From Phoronis australis (Eukaryota > Phoronida > Phoronidae), in assembly GCA_002633005.1 (NCBI GenBank), contig NMRA01000076.1, positions 145,284 to 209,283 of the forward strand: a stretch of 64,000 bases of DNA, written 5' to 3'. Position numbers and translations under genes: made by a program. Each line of letters starts with the position of its first letter. Within the stretch, counting starts at the first letter, position 1. Positions 24,001-31,679 of the stretch are shown piece after piece. Below the pieces are notes generated by a model. It was not told the origin of the DNA and ran no database searches. It worked only from the letters and a program-made list of their open reading frames with translations.

Positions 24001-24089
24001 TGACATCCATAATCATCATCGTCGTCTTTTACGTCAACATCTTCCGTGTCACTTGAAACATCCGAATCTACTTCAATGTCTAAGCTCAT
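14963..24089 (-). CDS. RCHY1: RCHY1 (Pirh2) RING-H2/CHY zinc-finger E3 ubiquitin ligase
   Basis: Nine coding exons, given high to low: 24089-23973, 23596-23477, 22139-22021, 20694-20616, 19711-19608, 19065-19036, 17288-17144, 16394-16295 and 15042-14963. They total 894 nt, giving 297 aa (human about 261). All junctions have GT/AG and matching phase. Order of domains: acidic N-terminus (about 1-27); CHY zinc finger starting GCQHYKRRC; CTCHY-type cysteine-rich region (exons 3-4, FFHCSKCDMCLA); RING-H2 (CPVCLED..CSHLIHRSC..CPLC) over exons 5-7; then the C-terminal zinc ribbon (ILCRDCNE..LKCQHCASYNTC). RCHY1 family proteins ubiquitinate p53 and other regulators in cytosol and nucleus. The zinc ligands of the RING are all present; the Gly usually between Cys and His (CGH) is Ser here. 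The extra length lies in the acidic N-terminus and a serine-rich tail. An acceptor-like TTTTAG lies just upstream of the ATG, so a 5' UTR exon, or a little more N-terminal coding, is possible. Confidence 0.96.
16295..16394 (-). CDS. RCHY1: RCHY1 coding exon 8 (C-terminal zinc ribbon)
   Basis: Encodes ESRVQFHVVGLKCQHCASYN and TCRTQEPPREETP. Matches the VQFHILGMKCKICESYN end of vertebrate RCHY1. Ends in phase 1 before GTAAGA. Confidence 0.95.
16415..16530. repeat. About 46-bp tandem repeat, 2-3 units
   Basis: Successive degenerate units contain GTTAAAC, then CACTAGCCNCTG and a CATAGAA/CTAGAAA stretch. Located in the RCHY1 intron region next to exon 8. Confidence 0.55.
16670..16815. repeat. Unnamed dispersed repeat, copy 1
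   Basis: Shares the pattern AGAAATTTGATGAATGCCAAG .. GTCC.AATCTTC .. GGGAAAATTCAATTTCGGCTTGA with sequences near 18676, 28800 and 30384. No coding capacity seen. In an RCHY1 intron. Confidence 0.5.
17144..17288 (-). CDS. RCHY1: RCHY1 coding exon 7 (RING end)
   Basis: Encodes NYACPLCSKSMVDLSSFWK, then the highly conserved TPMPEEY and ILCRDCNE. Acceptor TTGCTGCAG, donor GTAAAA, phase 0 out. Confidence 0.95.
18676..18900. repeat. Unnamed dispersed repeat, copy 2
   Basis: Begins with AAGGTCGGAGCTTGTCCCAAA..AGAAATAGGCAATA. It continues to TTTGAGAAATGTGGTGAA and CAGAATCAAGAAAATTCATT. The same order of motifs occurs at 30384-30660. In an RCHY1 intron. Confidence 0.6.
19036..19065 (-). CDS. RCHY1: RCHY1 coding exon 6, 30-nt micro-exon
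   Basis: A 30-nt exon between a TTTCAG acceptor and a GTGAGT donor encodes SCFNQMLKTG. This fills exactly the gap between HLIHR and NYACPLC and supplies the next RING cysteine (vertebrate TCYEEMLKEG). Phase 2 in and out, so skipping it keeps the frame but removes a zinc ligand. Confidence 0.92.
19608..19711 (-). CDS. RCHY1: RCHY1 coding exon 5 (RING first half)
   Basis: Encodes the first RING zinc ligands CPVCLEDLHTSR and the PPCSHLIH segment (C-x-H-x2-H). Ends in phase 2 with AG before GTAATA. Confidence 0.95.
20616..20694 (-). CDS. RCHY1: RCHY1 coding exon 4 (CTCHY)
   Basis: Encodes RVGGRDNFFHCSKCDMCLAV and ends at HK before donor GTGTGT. Phase 2 in, phase 0 out. Matches the FFHCLKCNLCLA segment of vertebrate RCHY1. 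Confidence 0.95.
22021..22139 (-). CDS. RCHY1: RCHY1 coding exon 3
   Basis: Acceptor TTGCAG, donor GTCAGT. Contains CVKCKTIFGNYFCSLCRLFDD and HCDGCGLC, the continuing zinc-coordinating region (vertebrate FGEYYCDICHLFD, HCENCGICR). Ends in phase 2. Confidence 0.95.
22745..22792 (+). repeat. 16-bp GC-rich minisatellite, three units
   Basis: Three contiguous copies of GGCCCACCATACGGCC; the middle one has two differences. In RCHY1 intron 2. Confidence 0.8.
23477..23596 (-). CDS. RCHY1: RCHY1 coding exon 2 (CHY finger)
   Basis: Acceptor TTTCAG, donor GTAAGT, 40 codons, phase 0-0. Carries TPCCSKTYLCRVCHDE and later CCICTT, matching the Cys/His spacing of the vertebrate CHY zinc finger. Confidence 0.93.
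23973..24089 (-). CDS. RCHY1: RCHY1 coding exon 1
   Basis: Begins at ATG (MSLDIEVDSDVSS), followed by a run of aspartates and then GCQHYKRRCLFV, the first CHY zinc-finger motif. Ends in phase 0 before GTAATA. The acidic stretch before the zinc finger is not a conserved family feature. Confidence 0.85.
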
Positions 24090-24598
24090 CACTCCAGTCT
24101 CCCTAAAACCAGAGAGAAGTAATTAGTTTTTGAACTTTTAACTTTTAAAAAGAAAAGAACGAGTGGACAGGTTAAAGACAATAAGTTATGCTTTGCAAGA
24201 ATGTGTGATTAGCAGACCGAAACAAAGAAGCAAGCAAAATTATCCAATAATAATAGTAATAATAGTAACAATGGTAATAATAATAATAATGACAATAACA
24301 ATAATGTCCCAGCATGAAGTCAGCCCTTCACAAACAACATTCTGTGGAACAACTCATTACCTGCAAAAACATTACCTGTGTGTGCTAATTGCAAGGCATT
24401 TATGAAATGAATCAAAACACAGATATGAGTGACCCCCCCCCCCCCAGGGTATTGAACTTATAAGGTAGATTCCCAATGCATAAAAAAGATTTTCTTGCCG
24501 CAAGTGCGAGTTAATGTTTTGCGGTCAACTGAATCTGCTTGTAAAATAACATGGTAGTGCGAGACGGCACTCAGTCCATGCTAGTATCAACTGTCGGG

Positions 24599-24660
24599 CC
24601 ACAGGCACCTTTAAGTAGCTCTCTGGTAACATATAGAGAGCTACTTAAAGGTGCCTGTGG
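24599..24660. repeat. 25-bp perfect inverted repeat
   Basis: Arms 24599-24623 and 24636-24660 are exact reverse complements (arm begins CCACAGGCACCTTTAAGTAG), with a 12-nt loop. About 50 bases from the assembly gap. Confidence 0.85.
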
Positions 24661-24712
24661 TCGGGCTGACGACTGGTTCTTCCCATGATTTGTGAGTCAC
24701 TGTGACTGACAC

Positions 24713-25605
24713 NNNNNNNNNNNNNNNNNNNNNNNNNNNNNNNNNNNNNNNNNNNNNNNNNNNNNNNNNNNNNNNNNNNNNNNNNNNNNNNNNNNNNNNN
24801 NNNNNNNNNNNNNNNNNNNNNNNNNNNNNNNNNNNNNNNNNNNNNNNNNNNNNNNNNNNNNNNNNNNNNNNNNNNNNNNNNNNNNNNNNNNNNNNNNNNN
24901 NNNNNNNNNNNNNNNNNNNNNNNNNNNNNNNNNNNNNNNNNNNNNNNNNNNNNNNNNNNNNNNNNNNNNNNNNNNNNNNNNNNNNNNNNNNNNNNNNNNN
25001 NNNNNNNNNNNNNNNNNNNNNNNNNNNNNNNNNNNNNNNNNNNNNNNNNNNNNNNNNNNNNNNNNNNNNNNNNNNNNNNNNNNNNNNNNNNNNNNNNNNN
25101 NNNNNNNNNNNNNNNNNNNNNNNNNNNNNNNNNNNNNNNNNNNNNNNNNNNNNNNNNNNNNNNNNNNNNNNNNNNNNNNNNNNNNNNNNNNNNNNNNNNN
25201 NNNNNNNNNNNNNNNNNNNNNNNNNNNNNNNNNNNNNNNNNNNNNNNNNNNNNNNNNNNNNNNNNNNNNNNNNNNNNNNNNNNNNNNNNNNNNNNNNNNN
25301 NNNNNNNNNNNNNNNNNNNNNNNNNNNNNNNNNNNNNNNNNNNNNNNNNNNNNNNNNNNNNNNNNNNNNNNNNNNNNNNNNNNNNNNNNNNNNNNNNNNN
25401 NNNNNNNNNNNNNNNNNNNNNNNNNNNNNNNNNNNNNNNNNNNNNNNNNNNNNNNNNNNNNNNNNNNNNNNNNNNNNNNNNNNNNNNNNNNNNNNNNNNN
25501 NNNNNNNNNNNNNNNNNNNNNNNNNNNNNNNNNNNNNNNNNNNNNNNNNNNNNNNNNNNNNNNNNNNNNNNNNNNNNNNNNNNNNNNNNNNNNNNNNNNN
25601 NNNNN
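24713..25605. other. Assembly gap (893 N) followed by poly-C
   Basis: N run followed by eight C. Inverted repeats flank it on both sides, which together with the homopolymer probably blocked assembly. Confidence 0.95.
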
Positions 25606-25641
25606 CCCCCCCCTAAATCCGCCTATGTATTGAGATTGTTT

Positions 25642-25687
25642 ACGTTATGTGTGGTTTAAGTGGTATAACTTAAACCACACATAACGT
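25642..25687. repeat. 20-bp perfect inverted repeat
   Basis: Arms ACGTTATGTGTGGTTTAAGT (25642-25661) and its complement (25668-25687) around a 6-nt loop, with further partial pairing outward (GAGATT/AATCTC). Confidence 0.85.
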
Positions 25688-26102
25688 TAAAAATCTCAAC
25701 ACTCACATTTATCTGTACATTATAAATGCAGATGACGAAGCACACAATACTTTTTGTAACTACCCACCAAAATCCGAAAAATCCATAAAATCACGCCTGC
25801 TCACGCAGACTTCTAAAACAGAACAGACCAAGCGCACATGACCAGACTCGATCACACACGGACAACCTCGGTGGTTTCTTTTATTTGACAACATAGGTGT
25901 AGGTACAGTTGGTATGCGAGGGAAAAATAGTTTGTACACATATCTGCATTCTTTGGTAAAAAATATTTCGTACGTGAAACGCCAATTGAAGGTAATCGGT
26001 TCCTGTGTTTCTTTTACAACTAACTAGTAACAAGCTCTCAAGTAATTGCACGTACTGACTGAGTACATGAAAGACTGCCGCAGGTCCAGACATGCAGCAG
26101 TG

Positions 26103-26141
26103 ACCACCCTCTCTACTGGCACTGCCAGTAGAGATGGTGGT
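26103..26141. repeat. Near-perfect 19-bp palindrome
   Basis: ACCACCCTCTCTACTGGCA pairs with TGCCAGTAGAGATGGTGGT around a single base, with one mismatch. Confidence 0.75.
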
Positions 26142-26337
26142 TAGTGTCTACTGCAGGTCATGTTTGCGACTTGAAGAAAGTTGGAAATGCGAGCCGAGAG
26201 TTTGAGCCCCCTAGCTCGTATCAAGCGAATCAAGTTTTTACAGTCAGCAGATACCTAGGAAACATTAAGTGGATCCAGTCATTATTGGTTGGTGACAAAT
26301 CATGTTCAAAAGAACACTTAACAGGGAATAGTCCTCA

Positions 26338-26457
26338 GTAATAGTCAGATACATGGGTCCCTGATTTGAGAACCAGTTACTCCCACTGTTTTTCAATGGT
26401 AATGACTGGTTCTCAAATCAAGTTTAAATCAGGGACCCACCCATCCAACGTATTACC
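26338..26457. mobile_element. MITE-like inverted-repeat element, copy B
   Basis: The left end GTAATAGTCAGAT..GGGTCCCTGATTTGAGAACC is mirrored by GGTTCTCAAATCA..ATCAGGGACCC..GTATTAC on the right. Same family as copies A and C. Non-coding. Confidence 0.7.
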
Positions 26458-27162
26458 CAGTCCTTTAATTGACTTATAAACATGGTGGGTGGACATTGGA
26501 TAATTCAGAATCCATCGTGTTTCAGGCTAGTGTTTTTTGACTGTTTTTTCAAGTTTCTGTATGTCCCTAAAAACGTTTTGGATCATGGTGTAATTAATAC
26601 GTGATAAGATGTCACAAAACAAATGTTTTTACTTATTCTTAAGCGATCAACTTACCAAAAGTTTGTTGTGAAAAATATTTTTCATGTTAAGATGTGCTGA
26701 TTGCCTATAATTACTACATCAGTGACACTGTCTCATTGCGGCACTCAGGACGGCCCCAGAAGACTATTGTGACTTCAAAAAACAGCTTTTTTCAATGTGT
26801 ATCACAACATACAGCAAACATGGAAATGAAACAAGATTTTGTAATGGAATAATTTCGTAAAGTTAAGTCTGTATACCAGTAAAGAATTTATAACAACCGC
26901 TATATTTCTAATTATAACATAAATGAAAAATGTGACAAAATGTCCGATATTTAGGTCGCTTAACTGTAACTATTTATTAAACTAATGACTGCGGTCATCA
27001 CCAGACTAAGAATCTCAACTTTTTTCACGACACAAGGTACAACAAACAGGTTTGGCATTAGTAACAGCAGTCATATGTTGGTCCTCTGTCAATTCCGGGC
27101 TGGTTGCCTAGCAACATGTGGAACCAGTTACACTATGATGTTTTTTTTCAGGAACAGAGGTG

Positions 27163-27274
27163 ATGACTGAGGTGGTCAAGGCTCTGTTCATTCTGTTTGC
27201 TGTCAGCGCCACCTGTCAAGCTGCAGTCCTGCCCATTGTCAAGGGATACTTCTTAAAGGAAAAGCTTCCAGATG
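27163..27274 (+). CDS. SVWC-ShKT exon 1 (signal peptide)
   Basis: ATG at 27163 opens MTEVVKALFILFAVSATCQA, a typical signal sequence, then a short linker ending KLPD. Donor GTTTGT is weak but gives phase 1, which matches the next exon. Confidence 0.8.
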
Positions 27275-30200
27275 GTTTGTTATTTTTAGATGAAACTTAA
27301 AATAATGCACTTGGAAAAATTTGTTAATTCCAGAAGCTTGGAAGGAGGTTGTTCTAATTGTTGTTGTGGTTGTCTCTCTTCTTCAAAATATAACTGTGTA
27401 CATTTCCTGCCAACAATAAACAGGATAGGTTCAAAATATCTTATCAATCTCATAGTTGCATTATATTTGTGGGTTAGGACCAGTGGGCCTTTTGGCTGAA
27501 AACAGGGTGTAGCACACCCCTATGCAAAACTTGATTGAGTTTTCTTTCATGGAAGACCAGTCCTGTGAATGGATTTTTTTTTATTCCTTAAGTGCACTAA
27601 CTAAAATTGCGGTAATAGTCAGATGAGTGGGTCCTTCATTTAAAAGTGATTTGAGAACCAGTTACTCCAACCCACTGAATAACACCCATTTTTCAGTGGG
27701 GGTAACTGGTTATCAAATCAAGGATCCATCAATCCGACTATTACCAGCTATAAACCTACCTTGAGGCAAAGAGAATAACATAGAGCACCCACCACCTCCA
27801 TAGAACTGGTCTCCACTTGTAAAGAATTGACAAATACTCTGTTATTCCATGAGGTCAGTCTTTGTGCATAAATTCACTCGACATGACAACCTAATGCAAC
27901 GAACCTGATCTCAACCACTGACTACGAGTTCTTCCCATGCCCAATAATCAATTCTCGTCTAATGTTCTGTGGAATGATCAAATTGAGACCAGTCATGCAA
28001 CCTAAGTGGTCTGTAGACTTCGTAAGTAATTTTTTGGTGGAAAGCGAATTAAAGGTGATTTTAAAATACCACTGGTTAGTTCCCTTTTTGTGTTGGCTTG
28101 TTCAGTTCCTCAGAGGTCATTGGTTGGCTAACACTACTGTCTCTTCAACAGATCTTAGTTGTTTTGAACCTCTTTATGTTATCCACAGGGCAGTCATGTA
28201 CAGATGAGTTCAGCCAGACTCGTAATCATCTCGATATCTGGAACGCGACTGTTGGAAGCTGCAGCAAGGTCATATGCTTCCATGGATCACTGCATAAATA
28301 TCATATAAAAAATCTGTAAGTACTGAACTGTTAGAGAATGTCACTTTTTGGGTGTTAGACTTAAAGTCGTGAAACTTGCCGTCTAATTCCTTATCTCTGT
28401 GCTTGATTGGCCAAATTATTTAGAAACGCAACATATAGCGACGATGTGAGTATGAAGTAGGTTCAGAATTGCCAAATGTTTTTAAGTTTTTTGTGGCAAA
28501 AATGATCTGCCGCAAGTCACTGAACCATGCCCAGTAAGTATTGTGATGTGGTGCCAGGGAATAACACTGCCTGATGCAGGCTATGTGAGCAATGAAACAA
28601 TGTCACATTGGACGTTATCGGTAAGAAAGGTAATTTTCTGAGATCAGCCACGATGCGGGAATTGAATGTGCAGCTCTCACGATCACAGTCTACATTCAAG
28701 AATTACAGTCAATGACAAACAATTATTTTTCTTTAATAATGTTAGAGTCTTTGCAGAGACGTTAAAACATTGCGTCAGCAGCTATTTTCAACAATTTTAC
28801 GAATTGCCGAGTCTATTTTCAGACCCTGTTGATCCATAATGCAATGACCTATATTTGAGAAATGTGATGAACATCAAAACTGCCAATCACCGGACTTTCA
28901 GAATCAAGAAAATTCAATTTCAGCTTGAACAACCCAGGTACACGTGTCTTCTTCATGATCCCTAGATGTTTGTTCATTCTCAGGTGTGTTCTAGTAGACA
29001 TCATGTCATTGCTTGTTACAGGTGCAGAGTTATTGAGGACGTTGAGGTGCCTGATCTTGTGAACTGTGAGCGACTGCAGGACCTCACATTGCATTACCCT
29101 GACTGTTGTCCTGTCATGAAGTGCCAGACAGGCGCATATCCCACCACCCAGTCCGGACCAGGTATTGCCAGCCTTGTACAGTTTTTGATCAAACCTTGGA
29201 CCATGAGTCTCTAATCTATGTTCACTCTCAAAATAAGTGCGCTAAAAATCCGTTCTCTTTACATAAAGTTGCAAAGTAGTTTTCCAGCATGCTGATGATT
29301 TTTGTCTAAATCTCTTTAGAAGTTTTGGCCAGAGTCGTTAAAGAAGCAGAATAATTGAAAATTATTTAAGAATTTGTTTGGTGGAAGTGCTTTCTGTGAA
29401 ATTTCTTGGTTTTGATGGGAACACATTGCCAATTTTTGATAATTGTATCTTGGTTTCATGTAGGTCAAGATACATAACGAAATTTTAATGCAATCGGAAG
29501 TGGAGCTTAATCTTTGTACTCAAAATTGAACTCAAAATTTTCTGTTCTACTTTTGTGTGCACTACTATTTTATGCTAGGGTAGTACATAGTTTTTTACTT
29601 GGATAACTGTCCACTTTATATGAATATGTCAGTCTCAATATTGTGTGGGAAATATTGACTGGAGCTCTATGGTAAGATGCCCACTACTTAGTCTGATTCA
29701 ATTTCTGTGCTCAGTGGTGGCTGGAGTGTTTACACGGTTAGCAGAAGGACCTGGGTTCGAGTCCTGGTCGGGGGCAGAAATCTTTTCAGAAATTATTTCA
29801 GACTTATATTCATTAGGTCACAGCCAACTGATGGCGTGCTGACAAGACTTTTAAGTCTTACAAACATTTTTATGTAAACAATGTTTGCAGCCAAATATTT
29901 TTAAAAATGTTTACTACTGTCCACTTGTCATTTGGACTTTAGGACTTCAAAATTACTGCTAAAAGTTTGAGTTTGAACTAAAGTTTTACTTAATGAGTTC
30001 TTGAGTTTTTACCAGAGTTTGTAGTTTGTCAAGTGTGAATTTGGACTTAAGTTCGTACTAAAGTAGGCCCAGAACAGAAAATGCTAAAAATTAATTCTTA
30101 TTCAGAGAACAAAGATTAGACCCCGGCCCGCGATCGTTTTGCAAATAGGAGAAACTACGGACGATATTTTTTTTAAAATTATTTAAAATATTTTCGTTTT

Positions 30201-30884
30201 CTTTACCCACAGTCTGCAGGGATGAGCATGCTGAGACAGACTGTCTGAATTGGAAGTTGATTGGTGCATGTGACCCAACCAGCTGGATGTATTCTAACTA
30301 CACTCTGAACAGATACTGCTCAAAGACATGTGGGTAAGTGGCTGAAGGCTACACTAGTTTGGGACACTGTGAGAAAGTGATAATGTTGCTTGAGGTCTGA
30401 GCTTGTACTAAATTTTAGAAATAAGCAATAATAGCCGTTCCAAATTTAAGAGTTATGATCAACGACAAACCTCGATGTTTTGCATTATGATGACGCTGGA
30501 AACGTGTTGGTCCTGTTTGTATTGATACAAAATCTTTTTGGACTCTGTTGATACAAAACTCAATGTCTGATATTTGAGAAATATGATGAAGGCTTGTATC
30601 ACCCATGTCCGAATCTTCGGAATGAAGAAAATTCATTTTCGACTTGTCTCAGGCTGAATTATTTTTACTAAATGTATCACTTATCACTTCTAATTTATGC
30701 AGTTTGAAGTGAAGTTAGTGTTCTTTACTTTTGAAATCATTTTCTCCAAAAATGGATAGATTGTTCATGGCTCCACCATTAGGTGTCACTACAACTGATT
30801 TTGCAAGATTCTAGATGTGTTTGGTTTCAGTGGTTCAAGATCTGCTGAACAGTTTCCATCTTATTTTTCAGAATCTGTACATGA
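27163..30884 (+). CDS. Secreted SVWC plus ShKT-domain protein
   Basis: Five coding exons (27163-27274, 28189-28315, 29022-29161, 30213-30333, 30872-30884) total 513 nt, giving 170 aa. All phases match. Residues 1-20 look like a cleavable signal peptide (hydrophobic core ALFILFAVSA). Residues 41-114 carry eight cysteines (41, 62, 67, 81, 95, 108, 109, 114), with the YPDCCP signature of the single-domain von Willebrand factor C (SVWC) family. Residues 128-169 carry six cysteines (128, 137, 146, 162, 166, 169) with the D..C..W...G.C pattern of a ShKT domain. There is no membrane segment, so the product should be extracellular. SVWC proteins in arthropods respond to infection or nutrition. ShKT domains occur in many ordinary secreted proteins and enzymes as well as in ion-channel-blocking peptides, so the domain alone does not indicate a toxin. 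The function is unknown. A good acceptor (TTTTTTTCAG) 11 bases before the ATG implies a 5' UTR exon upstream. Confidence 0.85.
27611..27745. mobile_element. MITE-like inverted-repeat element, copy C
   Basis: Best preserved copy: GGTAATAGTCAGAT at the left end and ATCCGACTATTACC at the right. Subterminal GATTTGAGAACCAGTTAC pairs with GTAACTGGTTATCAAATC. No ORF. In intron 1 of the SVWC-ShKT gene. Confidence 0.75.
28189..28315 (+). CDS. SVWC-ShKT exon 2 (SVWC, first half)
   Basis: Acceptor TTATCCACAG, donor GTAAGT. Contains cysteines 1-3 of the SVWC domain and an aromatic W-N-A-T segment; N-A-T is also a possible N-glycosylation site. Confidence 0.85.
28800..28930. repeat. Unnamed dispersed repeat, copy 3
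   Basis: Contains TATATTTGAGAAATGTGATG and TTTCAGAATCAAGAAAATTC, matching copies near 18676 and 30384. In intron 2 of the SVWC-ShKT gene. Confidence 0.6.
29022..29161 (+). CDS. SVWC-ShKT exon 3 (SVWC, second half)
   Basis: Acceptor CTTGTTACAG, donor GTATTG. Holds cysteines 4-8, including the diagnostic YPDCCPVMKC end of the SVWC domain. Confidence 0.9.
29705..29885 (+). repeat. tRNA-derived SINE-like repeat
   Basis: Head contains TGGCTGGAGTG (A-box-like) and GGGTTCGAGTCCTGG (B box) at tRNA-like spacing. The tail has AGAAATCTTTTCAGA and CTTATATTCATTAGGTCA, shared with the copy at 37851-38024. Confidence 0.65.
30213..30333 (+). CDS. SVWC-ShKT exon 4 (ShKT domain)
   Basis: Acceptor TTTACCCACAG, donor GTAAGT. 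Encodes the first five ShKT cysteines in the pattern C-x8-C-x8-C-x15-C-x3-C with the conserved Trp and Gly. Confidence 0.92.
30384..30660. repeat. Unnamed dispersed repeat, copy 4
   Basis: Longest copy of the family: starts GAGGTCTGAGCTTGTACTAAA, includes ATTTGAGAAATATGATGAA, ends with GAAGAAAATTCATTTTCGAC. In the last intron of the SVWC-ShKT gene. Confidence 0.6.
30872..30884 (+). CDS. SVWC-ShKT exon 5, 13-nt terminal coding exon
   Basis: After the acceptor TCTTATTTTTCAG, in the phase set by exon 4, the sequence reads I-C-T-stop. This supplies the sixth ShKT cysteine in its normal position (T-C-G-I-C). An upstream acceptor at 30830 is also in phase, but gives a long tail without that cysteine. 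Confidence 0.75.
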
Positions 30885-31646
30885 GTGCCTGTGGAGATTC
30901 AGATTCAATTTCGGTTTCATAGAGATGACGGAGGAAGAGATACATGTTGTTTTTTATTTTTATACATTTACTATGTCGCATTTTATGTATTCAGGTTACA
31001 CATTTTATCTGAAGAATCGTTGACATTAATTACTTCTGTAAATTAAGGACCTTTAGCACTGGATCTAGTGTGTGACAAGGTTGCGGTGTAGTCCATCAAG
31101 TTTTGGAGAAATATATCCGCATAGATCCACTTTATAATGGCATTACGGCATTCTTTTGGTTGCGTGTTGTGTCCAGAGTGTGGGTACAGCACCTTTAGCC
31201 ACCCTAACTCTGCCCATGTATTTTGATGCAAACTTTAATTATTGAGTGATGTTTTTATATTCATACAGGACTAACACAGTTTTCATGGAGATGAATTTTC
31301 TTGGCATTTTGACCAGGTGTTGTGAAATGAGATACAACGCCTCTACCTGGAGTAGATAATTTGCCTTCTTCACATTTTATTCTTAGATTTTATTATTTGT
31401 AAAATCAGTCCATTGGATTTGTTATTTGTCATTAAGGGTCTGCTGGTTCAGACCGTAGTTCAAGGTCTTGGCGTGCAACATAATTTATATACCAGTCAGT
31501 TTTTAAAACTTGTGCAGCTTAATGCACGCAGTCCAACAGTAATCTCTTCTGTTTTGCGCAAAATGATTGCGAGAATTAATTTTCAAGACCAGCTTTAGAT
31601 TTATATTAAATTATTACGATTTATTTTACAGTTGCCTCACAAATTT

Positions 31647-31657
31647 AATAAAATAAA
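31647..31657 (+). terminator. Overlapping poly(A) signals, SVWC-ShKT gene
   Basis: Two overlapping AATAAA hexamers in plus orientation about 760 bases after the stop codon. The nearest gene upstream on this strand is the SVWC-ShKT gene. Confidence 0.55.
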
Positions 31658-31679
31658 GCTCAGTAAAAGAAAGAAAATG

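Larger units (their letters stand above)
24090..27151. promoter_or_regulatory. Divergent intergenic region between RCHY1 and the SVWC-ShKT gene
   Basis: The RCHY1 and SVWC-ShKT genes start back to back, so both promoters and 5' UTR exons should lie here. Part of the region is lost in an 893-N gap. What remains holds microsatellite-like AAT repeats (24240-24305), a C run at 24427, three strong inverted repeats and a MITE copy. I could not identify a TATA box or a defined promoter. Confidence 0.4.

Noticed and set aside
24702-25616. 304-codon open frame
   Set aside because: It consists almost entirely of N in the assembly gap.
30831-31023. Last SVWC-ShKT exon starting at 30831
   Set aside because: In phase, but it lacks the sixth ShKT cysteine in place; the acceptor at 30871 gives T-C-G-I-C and an immediate stop. 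Kept only as an alternative.
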